From Hyphochytrium catenoides (taxonomy: Eukaryota > Sar > Hyphochytriomycetes > Hyphochytriales > Hyphochytriaceae), in contig FLMG01000094.1 in the NCBI GenBank assembly GCA_900088475.1, forward strand, positions 21,922-61,530: a DNA stretch of 39,609 nucleotides. Direction: 5' to 3'. The translations under genes were made by a program, and so were the position numbers. The notes below the pieces were generated by a model. The model did no database searches. It was not told the DNA's origin and saw only the letters and a program-made list of their open reading frames with translations. Below, piece by piece: positions 21,701 through 33,700 of the stretch. Position 1 is the first letter of the stretch; each line of letters begins with the position of its first letter.

Positions 21701-24700
21701 GAAGAGGCACTCCTTCCATTGATAGAGCGATTGCCCTTGCTAAGTCGTCGTCCGCATCCTCTCCCAACCAAGCAGCCACATCAAGCTCAGAGAGAGCAAT
21801 GGAGCGATCCAGATGAGGCTCAGATGGCACAGGGACGTGTGCTTCTCCTACCGATTGCTCTTGTGCCTCTTTAAGGAGAGAAGAGGTTGGTGAAATATCC
21901 CCCGCGTCCTTGCTTTCCTCCTCATGGTCGTCGTCTGACTCTGCTTCTTCCATCGTTCTCTCGGTGCTCTCATCCTCGCTGTGCAAGGCTTCCTCTCTTA
22001 AGATTTGGAGCATCTTATTTCTGAGCAGCTCCATGAGAGAAGACGAAGATGATGGAGCTTTTGCTCCTGCGAAATCAAAAACTTCAGATTGAGGAGAAGC
22101 GAGGTAATCTTTTGAGAGAGACTGAGGAAGTTGAGACGACGAGCTTGACGATGCTTTTCCGCCTCGTCTCTCCTTGAACACGTTCTCGGATGCCGCCAAC
22201 AGCTTTACCAAGTCGACAAGCCGATGAGGGCCACCGAAGACTTCGGCAGAAAAACGTGGCAGAGATATCTCCTGCGCATGATCTTTCGCAACCTCCATCT
22301 TTTCGTCTTCTGAGCTTTTAGGCCAAGCCGAGAGTAGTGCCACAAGCGCTCTTCTAGCGTAGTGAGATCCTAGGGCGGCCTCGGTCGCGTACATCAACCG
22401 CCTAATGCCCCCAGACCCATCGAGAGGCTCCTCGTAAAGCCGAGTAAAGCGTCTTACGCAGTCCGGAGAGAAAACGTATTCCTCTGAAAAGCCATTCTCA
22501 ATGTTGAGAATCCGTAGTCGAACGGAAGACGGAGTAGACAGCACCAAGGCTCCTGTTCTACCGGATAGTGGCATTCTCTCCACTGGTCCCATCTCTTCGC
22601 TGACAGTCAATAGAATGCCCTCAGGAAGGTACCCTTCCTCCAGCGGAGCAGGATGTCCAGGACTTGTCTCTGCTACTATTGGCGCCAGATGCACCTCTGC
22701 CTCTCCTCCCGCAGTCTCGCTTCCACTTCCACTACGTCGCTCTCTCCTTTCTTCTCCGGCACCGTCTTCGTCACTCTCTGTGAAGAGCTGCTCGGCAGCT
22801 TGGGCCTGCACATCCTCTAAGGCGGCAAGATCAGACAGTTCGCACCCTTCTTCTTTCCAGTCTTGATCCTTGGTGCTGGAGAGAGATGACAGATATCGTC
22901 TGCCAGAGTCCATTAGCCAGCCCATGGACTGATTCGGATCGTCTCCAAACATCTCTAAAGCTTTAAGAACTAGATCGTGAGGCATCCCAGAGATCCCTCC
23001 AAGTTCCAGCGCCAGATCCTCTCGTGTGCCGCCGCCTCCAGCCCCGGACGCAGTACTTACGGGCTGGTAGAGAGTGGCACGAACGACATCCGCCTCTGCG
23101 CTCGTAAGCCAATCGATAGCCCCTGTGAGGTCATCTCTGTTTCTCTCTAAAGCGACCATGCAAAGCTCGACCTCAAAGCCCATCGCAGCCAAGTCGCCAG
23201 CCATTTGTCTCCTCTGGCGCTGTTGTTCCGTCTCTTCTTGAGGCGGTTCCTCTACTTGCTGTACTTGGGCAGCCCCATCTCTCGCCACCTCTTCTCCTGC
23301 AGCGTCGACGACTGCCTTAGGAGGTGAGAGAGCCTTGAACATTAGCTCACCAGCAGGGGATGAGGATACTTCCAGCAGTCGCGCTTGTAGAACGCGGCTC
23401 CTTTCTTGAAGATGTCTCAGAGCTACAAAGGAAGAAAGCCGGACTGGTAGCATAGCCACCTGGCACAGCGCCTTCAGCAGTTCTCCGACTCTAAGCGCTA
23501 CCTTGGCAGAGCTGTCTTGTGCTAGAATGCGCTGTAAAGACAGCAGTGAGCGGGACTTTATCTGTGCTAGCCATAGCATTTGGTCCTGGATAATGCTGTC
23601 CGACTGACGGGACGGAAGGTCCGGGATAGCCAGGAAGGCAATGAAGAGTTGAATGAACTCTGGCGACAGATAAAGAGAGGGCGGAGCCTGGGATTCCACT
23701 GGAGAGAGAGAAGAGAGGCCTACTTGTTGCACGTTATGCGTGGGATCCGCGGCAGAGTCATACAGAGCATCAAAGAGAACCAGCCCGGCAGGTTTGTCCG
23801 GAACAAACTCTATAAGAGTTGCACGGGTAAGGCCATCCCGCTCTTCAGAGGATACTTCTACAGTACCACCTACTCGCAAACAATCTGCATACCCACCTAG
23901 AACAGCCAACGCAGCATTAGCGCGGGACAGCGTAGCCCTCTGTAGGAGAGAATAGGCCTTTCCATTATCCACTCCCTCCATAGGTCTGGTCATCTCCCGG
24001 ACGAGGGGTGCCCCGTTCCTTAGTGCTACAGCTAGAACAGCCATGACCTGATGAGACCATTGTTTCTCACGACTGAGCTTTCTTAATAAAGCGACACTCT
24101 CGGCAGCTAGTGCTTGGGCAACGTAACCGCTTCTGAAGCCTGAAAGTGCAGAAAGCGTGTCTGAGGCAGAGGGCAGAGAAGAAGGAAGAGAGCTGCCTGT
24201 CACTCCTTGACCTTGGCCCTCTTTACTGAACAACACAGCGGTCGATGAGTCCACCCAGAGCGCATCCGAGATTCGATCCACTAGCAGATCCAACAGGGAG
24301 GAGTCTGAGCCTAGGATACTGGCCACAGAGCGTGGGTCTAGGACGTTAGAGAGCGAACCTAATAGGCCTAACACCAGCCTTTGCATCCGAGGGGAGCCCA
24401 GCCTTAGAAGAATAAAGAGATGACGAAGGAGAGCAACGCGAGAGAGATGGCTTCTTCCTCCAGCCGTATCTCTCAGAGAGTAAAGGAAAAGTAGATGCCT
24501 GAAGAGGATGCTCTCTAGCTCCACCGGCTCTAGTGGGTGGCTGGTACCTACAGTGTTAGGAAGACGACCAGACACGGCAGGGGTAGAGAGAGATCGAAGC
24601 ATTGGAGGCCTTTGAGCCCTCAGCAGTCCCTCTGCCTCCTGTAGGATGTTAGCACCAAGGTCAAGTTCTTTCTCCAATAGCTCCAGAGCCTTTCGCTGGA

Positions 24701-27700
24701 GCTCCATGGTGAACCAGAGTGCCTGGGCACCTTTCTCTCCTCCAGCTGAAGCGCTCATGGCTGCGTCCTGAGCGGCTGCCGATGCTGCTTCGGCCTTCGT
24801 TTTCTCTTCTTCTACCGCTGGGTTTACAGTCTCCGGAGGTGCTTCACCTCCAATTTGCTGCTTAAGATCGCTTTCTCTTTCTCTCGCCTTCTGCCTTCTC
24901 TTTCTCTTTGCCGCTGCAGCAGCGGAAACAGTCTCTGTTTCTCTCCTGCTCCCCATGTTTCCACTCATCGCGATTGTTGTAATCAGCTGGAACACTGTAG
25001 CAGCGCACGTTCTCAGCTGGAGAAGCTGGTAACGATGATCTTTCGTCCACTTCTCAGCCTGAGAGATAAATATTTTCAGGCCCACAGGCTCGTGATGCCC
25101 GACGGCTCCTCCGCCTCCTCCAAGCTGGCCAATAGGGCTTCCAGAAACTTCTTTTTCTCTGTCATAATCGTCCGTATACTCTTCTTCCTCTCCCTCCTCC
25201 AAACTCGTGGCACCCGCAAGCTTTGCTTCCTTCTCAAACATAGACTTTGATCCTCGCTGGCCTATTTGTTTCCATCGGTGCCACTGACGGAACCAGCGTT
25301 GAAGGCGAGAGAGGGAAGTCAGAAAGACTTCCCAACTGAAACCTATTCGCAGTTGCCCTTCAAACAGTGGAGGCCTCTCGTTTCTCCATAAGCAATCTGT
25401 TAGAGTCGCATGACGAGGTGCCTCCTCCAAACGCGAGCTATTTAGCGTCGTAGAGGCATCGTGGAGACGATTGCCCTGTCCCTCAGAGACAGGCCAAAGG
25501 CCAATTAGATGGGACAGAGTTCTGCTGTCTGCATGGCTCCTGCCCGTAAGAATCAGCCTTCTGTACATGTTTTCGTCCAAGTCAGACGGAGAGAGGGATT
25601 GATCCCAAAGCCGTATCTCAGAGAGGAACCCAGTAAAGCCATGAACAGCTGGCTTAGAGGGCTGATTGGGCGCAAAGCTACCACCGAATCGACTTTGTCG
25701 AAGATGAATAATAGGCGTTGTGGACTTGAAGGAAACACTTTCTCTCGCGTGACGAGAAGGACAGAGATGGTCTGTCACATAGAGCGTTGCAGACTTTAGT
25801 GTCGCTGAATACGACACAGCAAGATGCGCCCACTGATGAGGAAGAAGAGAGAGATTGAATCGCGTGTGATGGGGCTCGTTTCCCTTGATAGACAGCTGGA
25901 CTTGACCGTCGACGAGGAAGAGAGAGACACTGCCAAGCCCATTCTCCCTCTCAGTTCTGATGGCCTGAGTACCTGTTACGGACTCGGGACAGAGCCACAT
26001 CTCCATGGTAAACTCTGTCAACTCTCCTATTTGTCCGATCTCCATGTAGCTATTCTGAGTGGCATCTAGATATAGAGAGTGACTCTTTCCCTGGGGGTGG
26101 TGCAAGGGGGATGCAGCAACCGAAGGGCTAGAGAGCAGTTGTCTCCCTTGCATGCTCTTCCTGAACTGTCCGTAGAGTACGACCAGAGCGGATGCGGTAA
26201 GGCTCGAAAGCACTTGCCTCCCTCGCCCCTGAAGGCCATGGGCTTGGTACCAAGACCGGGGTAAAGCCTTCTGAGGAGCACACAGCATGTGCCGAAGGAG
26301 TTCTGCAGAATGCACGAGAAGCGACAGTGCCATTAAATGATGAGCTTATAGAACAGACAGACCAAAGATACAAAGACAACAAGACAACTTTGAAAGAAGC
26401 GTCATCGTTCATCTCGATGATTAATCGCTACCTACCTCTCTTGGGGAAGCTGCCAGCCTTCACATTTGCCGCTATGTAGTCTTCAACGTATGGCTGCCAC
26501 TGCGATGCAAGTTCGTACCGCTCTGAATCTGAAATCCTCACTTTCAAAACAGAAGCGGGGCTTGCTGTCCCTTCTGCTCGTGGTAGGAAAGAGGTTGGTG
26601 GCTCCAAGGCGGGTCTCCGAGGCAGACTGATAACCGACAGAGGAGCCCTAGATAGCCGAGGCGCCTTCCTAGGCAGTCTTAGCTCAGACAAGGGCGATAC
26701 AGAGCCTTCTTTGGGTTCCTGAGCTTCAACCTCAGTTCCTCCCATCAACGCGTCAATTGACGCAATCACTTGAGTCGCCTCTGCGGAGAGAGAAGAGAGG
26801 GAGATGAGGCTCTGGAGAGAGGGAAGGATTCCTGATCTTAGGATGAATTCGTGGTCTTGAGCTTCGAAATCCAAAGCCCAGGCACAAAGAAGAGCTCGCG
26901 TGAGTCCGGAGTCCAACACAGTCTCGGAGCGTTGAATCATTTCGGCCAAATCGCCATAAAGGGCGGTGAAGGACTTACGGACCGCGTAAAGAAGGTGTTT
27001 GGGGCACCCTTCCAGATGCTTGAGATGATGGTGACGGAGTGTTGGTCGGAAGCCCCCTGCAACATGCACTCCTCCCTCACCTTCTCTTGCTTCTTTCTCC
27101 CCTTCTGTGAAGCCCCTAAGAGCTGGTCGGAGGAAAAGGAGCGTGTCATGCTTGGCCGAGTCGAAGGAAATGGAGGAAAGAAGAGCCTGCATGGCATAGA
27201 AACCATAAATCCTGCTCTCCGCCCTCCTCCGTCTCCTCTCCATCAGTTTTCTCAGAATATGCGGAGGAGCTCCCGCTCCGTTCTTGATATACAAGCCGCA
27301 TGCCTTGACGACCGCAAGCCAGCCTTCTTCTTCCCCAGACGGTGTCTCCCTTTCCTGTGCCGCTTCCACAGCCTTAACGCTCTGCAGATCAGAGTTGCTA
27401 TTGTTCCTCCACAGGTGTTGGGCACGTAAGACGCCTATAACACCTTGCCAGCGGGAAGAATCTTCCTCAGACACCGTCTGCCACCTTTCTTGCATTGGCT
27501 GAAGCATGTTTGGGCCTTGGCTTTGGTCAGCCCAAAGACGAGCCATCTGAGAGAGAAGAAGGGATGATTTTCTCATGTCGCTGGTAGGAGGCGCGAGGGT
27601 GCAGATAAACTTTGCCCTAGCGAATAAGTGGTCCTCCAGCTCCTGGAAGGAGGCAGGGAGCTGCAAATGCTTGAAAGATGGAGGCGAATCTTCCTCTTTG

Positions 27701-30700
27701 CCACCATCCAGGGAGAAAGACGCAGCATCTCCATCCAACGCATAAGCAGACGAGGAGCCGGTGAAGACGGGGCTTGAGGTGAGAATGACACGAAGTGGAT
27801 CCTCCTTTTCTTTCTCGTCGGCAGTCTCACCGCTTTTCGTCTCTTCCTCTCCTCCTTTGGTCTCCTCGCCGCCTTGGTCTTCCCCGTCATTGGCCGTCTT
27901 ACTTTCCTCTCCTCCTTCTCCTTGCTCTTTTGCCCTAAAGCCTTGACGGCACTTTATTAGCCAGTGACGAACTTCCAACACAGCGTTCCAAACAGAAAGA
28001 ACGGCAGATGAGTGGGCAGGATCTATCTCGGTCTCGTCTGCCGTTTCGGCGTGTGTCATCAAGTAGAGGGAAAGCTCCTCTGGCAGGTAGCGTGCCAGGG
28101 CGGCCAGGTAGATTCTCTCAGAGCGTGGAAAAGCACCCAGCAGCCTTAACACAGATCTATCTGGCCATTGACCTGACATCCACGATATCAATACAGCAGC
28201 GGGACCGCTATCCGATAAATCTTCAGATAGTGAAGACAAAAAGCGCTGGAGTTCCTTGGACATCGACGAGTCTCTCTCCTTATTTCTCTCTCCTCTCTCC
28301 TCTTCTTCCTTAAAGGACGCCCCGCTGACCATAGACAGAGTCAAAGAAGAGCCACCGAGAGTGGACAGACCACTCTTGCTAGATATCCTATCCAGCACAG
28401 GCTTGACTCTCTGTTTCTCTTCATTGTACTTTCTGACCCATTCCGAGGATAGTTGGCGCCCTTCCTCTGCATGCGCCTTCATACCTCCCGAAAGGAGAGA
28501 TGACTGCAACCAGGGGGCCAGCTCTTCCTCATCATCGTCTGCGGGTGTTCCAGCGATCATAGTAGCAGCAAGTCTTCCTCCAAGTGAAGCCAAGGTCTTC
28601 TCGAGGTCTAGCAGCCAGTGCAAGTCCATGGTACTCCCTGCGAAGCCGCCGGGTCTTACTCGAACGGCATCGTTCTCAGAGAGGAGAGAGAAGCCTGGAT
28701 GGATTGCACCAGGGAGCCAGTGGTTTAGAGCCGGTATTCGTCCATCTGGAAGAAAAGAAGATGCGCTGATTGCCACCCCAAGATCTGATCCATTGTAGGA
28801 GAAGGAGAGAGATGACCGATCCAGATCTAGGGTCATTCCTATCACTGCTCCGGTCGCAAGGTCAGGTATAGCCTTATATTGAGAGGCATAAGGCCGCCCA
28901 TTCCATAGCAAAGTGCCTGTCTCTACTACCCAGCCTAGGGAGTGCACAGAATCGCCGAGACGATAGCGGCCACTGGAGCAAGTGGTCCCGTACTGGCTAA
29001 GGACCCCCAGCACTAGGTGCCCTGCGGCGTTGCGAATGATCTGAAACTCCAGATCGTGGACCCCAGAGGCGAACGAGTTCTTTGTGATAGCTGTGGCCCA
29101 GACCTGGCAGAATAAAGCAGCTTAGCTCTAATATAATTAGAGTAAGCGGCGTGTAAGGAGGACGCTTGGGGTCAAAGGACAAGAAAGGAGAAAGGGATCA
29201 CGTAGAATCTCAAAGTAAGAAAAAACGGACGCAGGCAAAGAATGTCAGCGCAAATAAGGTGGCCCGACTCTAGCAGAGCTTAACCTGCGCGGGCTGGATG
29301 CCGCCACTAACCTGTGAGCTGCCGTTGACGGTAGCGCAGGAACCTTCATGAGAAAGAGCAACGTTTGGGCTTTTCCATTCCTCAGAGAGTCTGAGATCGG
29401 GGACGCCATATGAAGGGGCGGAGGTAGAGGGAAGAAGGCTCGCACCCTCACTATCGACATAGAACGTTGGAACGCCGTAGGGAGCCTTGTGCAGGTTCTG
29501 GTTGTTTGGATAAGATGTGGATCCTCCTGAGATGTAGCAGTCTCGAAGTATGCTAATCAGTTCTTTATCGTACTCTTCGTCCGGACGGTCTTCCTTTTTG
29601 TACCAAGGGTCGCCCGACTGGGAGTACTCGTGTGATGTGAGGCTGGAGCGGAGTTGTGTCGTGAGAAGATCAGGATCACAGCCATAGACTTCTACTTGTC
29701 AGTAGCACTTACCGGTATCTCTTGCCCGCAATGATCTGCACGGGCTTAGTGAGGCGACAGTAGGCGTATCCAAGGTGATCCTTCTTGCTATGCCCACTGA
29801 CTGCCGTCTCTGCTATAAGACTTTGTGTCTGTTCATCCCAGAGCCGGATCTTATGGGATTTTAGCAGTACGCCGTTATTATACCTACCAGGACGAAAAGC
29901 AGGAACCGTGAGTAAGGTGGGGACAAGAGAGGCCCAGCAACGTAGTGAAGAGAAAGGGGAAAAAGGAGGAGGCCATCAGCGCGAATATAACTCATCTAGG
30001 CATATAATAGCCCCAGGATAAAAGCAAGAAAACACAAGCCCGCCATGAACGTAGAAGAGGGCGGTCTATAAAGGAACAGGTGCGAGAGAGATGGGGTTAT
30101 GTTCGCTATGAATGCTGTTCGGCAGAAAGACACAAAGCCTTCACATTCGTTCTCGTGAGCCGCATTCGCCCAGCTTGCCGAATTACTTACTGAGGATTGA
30201 CTGATCTTCCAAGGCCCGAGATACTGAAGGAAGAGTTGGCCTCAAACTGGAAGCCAATTTGACCGTCAAAGTGGTCTTTGTCCCCAGTGTAGAGCCGGCG
30301 GAAGACATTCTGAACCTTCCGCTGCTCGCTCGAACCTTCAACTTCCACACACTCAGCAGAAGCCTCAAACTTGCAGAGACGAGTCTCCGTCGCACGAACC
30401 TGCGATACAAATAAAGGTTAACCTCTCCTTTTTGGCGTTGAATGTCTCTCTCAGTCCTTTTATTTCATACACCTGCCGCTAACTTGTTCAAGACCTATCG
30501 CCATGGTCGGTGTGAACTCCAATCATCCCGTACACACATTCGTCTATCTTTTAAAAAGTTACATAACTTGCCCATTATCGCACTGCTGCTCGTAACTTAA
30601 GACTGCCGCTTGTGGAGATGTGAGGTTCCCTTCAGCAGCACTCGACCGCCTGGCGTCTCACTTACCTCAGCAAGCTGGCAGTTCAGAGTGTCTAGGCTTT

Positions 30701-33700
30701 CGACTAATCCGATGACAGCTGGAAGAATGGGCTGGGCCAGCCAGGGTTGGCGACGGAGTAGACAAAGCGCAGCGGAAAGGGGAGGAACAAGTGCGCCGAC
30801 GAACGAAAACTTCAGGGTGCTTTCTACTTTCCTCTTCCTTTCTTCCTCTCCTGCACCAGGACCCACGACCATGTTCACAGAAGTTAATACTGCCCTGCAG
30901 TGCCGGGTCAGGAGGAGTGAGTAAGAAACGACGGACTGTTGAACTTGAATCTTCTTCGCCAGCAACTCTGGCTCCAAATGCCGCAACCTTCCGGTCAACT
31001 CTAAAGCCTCAGCAAGGAGATGCTCCTGGTAAGAGCTGAGCAGGGCACAAGCAGCATCCAGAACCTTGTTATCTTCTGGTATGTCTTGTCGCCCCACTTC
31101 ATTCTGGCTTCCCTGAGTGATTTTTTGATGACACCGAGTGGCTACAAGCTCCACTAAGGTGCTAATCATCCTGTCTACCTCCCGGTATTGCTCTCTTTCC
31201 TGATCAGCCGACAGAGACCCCGTCGCGTCTAGGGCAGACGCTGGCAGAAGCGATACGACGCCGCAGTTTCTCGAAGAGGAGAAATCCAATAGAAGGTTCC
31301 AAAGAAGAGAAAATGGCACTGAGGTCGGCGGGCAGCGGGATCGGAGGTACAAGTCGAGCAGTGACATCAAGAGACGAACGCGGTCCAGCGCTAAGGGATA
31401 GAGCACTAAAAGGCCGCTCCGCAGAGCCTGAGCTGCTGTGTCACTAACCTCTCTGGATACGCTTATGCCATCAATGACATGGATACCTACAAGTCCTTCC
31501 AACAAATGCCGCAGAGGAAAGAGATTGCCACAACCTATCTCCTTGGTATCTGTGGCCGTCAGAGGGCTCTTTACCCCTGGAAAGAAGTCCTGAGAATCCT
31601 TGAGCACCTCCAAGCCCACCGCCTTAGGGTTAACCTTGGCATCTACAAGTCGGCAGAGGTTACTCTTAAGCAAGTGGAGAATATAGACAACCATTTCCTC
31701 CTTCTTCTTCTCCTCGTCCCCACTAGCTGGAGCAGAGGGCTCGTCGGGAATATTCGTAAGATTTCCTAGCAGAGAATAGAGAGAGTGGATGCTCCACTTG
31801 TTTGGCTGTATGCAGTAGGCTTCATCTATGGCCTTCAAGCCTCGCCGGTAAGGGCAGAGATCTGCCAGAGAGGCCAGGTTCTTCAGAGTCTCCACTGTGA
31901 AAAGAGGAGAGTTTTAGGGAGTAAATTAGACTCAGAGAGCTGGATAAAGAGCAGAGATGATACACTTCGTAGCTAGTGCAGAGGAAACAAGGGGTAAATA
32001 AGGGCGAGACAAACTGTGGGCCCAAAAAGGCGACATACTGGGCGCTAAGCACTTGGAGATGAATGGAATTTGCTGCCACCGTGGACTGGTAGAGAGACAT
32101 CGTTGTCCGATAGCAAAAGAGCGATAGATTAGTGGCAGTACCGGCAAGGCTTAAGCCATCCAAATCTTTCTGGTACTTCGCCGGAGTAGCAGGCTTCTCG
32201 ATAGCAGACACCAGATCGTCATCGTGCTCCTTATCCCCATCCAGGATACCAGGATCAAGACCTGTGGATGCTACCGCCTCTTTCCTCTTCCCATCACCGC
32301 AGGAAGCGCAGGACGTCAAGGCCCCTGCATTCTTAAACTTACAGAGGTTACAAGTCCAGTCTATATGGGGAAGGACGAATGGATCCACATAGACAGCGTG
32401 AGCCTGTCAAGGACGGAGAGAAGAGACGTAAGAAAAGACAAAGAGTGAAGTTGATGACTAAAGGCCACTCGTTCCGCGGCAGGTGAAAGACTGAAGAAAA
32501 CACACTCAAAATCATTCTTGCTGACTCTTGCTTGGGCCTCCTTCTGCTCTTCTTGTTCTCCTAATTAACTCAGTCGGCTTCATCTTACCTTCACGTTTGA
32601 GCCAGGGCAGGTTGCTCTTAGTTCTAACGTCATAACATCGCTGACATCAACGTTGAACTCCAAAACTTCCCCTGGCTGTGACAGGGCGGAGGACGATCTC
32701 CATATCTCCACGTCATCTCCTAGAACAGAAAAAGAGACGGAGGTGCCGTTCTCTCGCATGCTCTCTCGTGGAACATCGTCATTGATTGCCACTGCTCCCT
32801 CTAGGGTCCTGTAGCGTCTGGAAAGGTCGTAACTAACGAACGCAGTCCCTTCTCGGGGAGGATGGAGAGAAAGAGCCTGACTTCTTCTCTTTCCTGCTAT
32901 CTTGACTCTCGCCTCACCTCCATCCTCCGGATCATAGCCCAGAACACCTCGGCGGCCAAACGAGCCATGTCCTACGTAAGACTCCCACTCTTGCTGTGAC
33001 GATAGATAGACAGGTGTTGCCTGGATCGCAGCTCGGTCTAGCCCGGATGAGGATTCAACTTTCTGCAAAGTGATGACCTGCAGAAAAATTGCACAGGGTA
33101 AGAGAATGGGTGAGGTTATGCGTCATATCTATCTCCTGGCTCCCAGCGGGTTACGGGCCGACAGACCTTGCCAGTTCCATAGAAAGAGACAGCAGGATAG
33201 ACTTCAAACCCTGCAAGGTCGTTAAAGGCAATTCCCTGCGGTTGAAGAAGAGATGGCATCAATAGGGTGAGATTAGTTCCTGCAAAGCCAGAATTACATC
33301 ATCATCAACACTGAGAGAGCGGTGAGGGATCCCTGTAAGCTACTGATCCGCAGTCAATGGAGACTGCTCTGGAACAGAGCACCTGCTAGTTGCAGATAGG
33401 CAGCGTGCAGCGATTCAGGGGGCTTCTACCTGGTCTTCTCCGTTGACTGCATAAGACAGTGTTCCTTCGTCCATATCTACCTCCACCCGTACCACGTCTC
33501 CAGGATGAACCCTACTCATGCTAAGATTCACCCTTAAGCCCCGCGCGTAGAGACAACCATTGTATCCTCTCAGCATCCAAAGAGACGATGAAGTGTCATA
33601 GGCTGAAGAAGAGACAGGAAGGATCGCAGCTCCGAAGCAAGTCATCTCATCGTCGGGAGTGTCCTCATCTAGGCGAAACTCCCAGCAAGCACGGCCTACA

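Noticed and set aside
21900-24200. Plus-strand frames such as 22501-22866 and 23580-23900 across the giant ligase
   Set aside because: They are antisense shadows of the minus-strand coding exon and have no splice or domain support.
21183-26333. Treating the long exon at 21-26 kb, the SPRY-rich exon at 26-29 kb and the HECT exons as three separate genes
   Set aside because: Exon ends at 26436/26344 and 21187/20983 join in matching phase, no initiator ATG context or poly(A) signal separates them, and the domain order fits one giant ligase.
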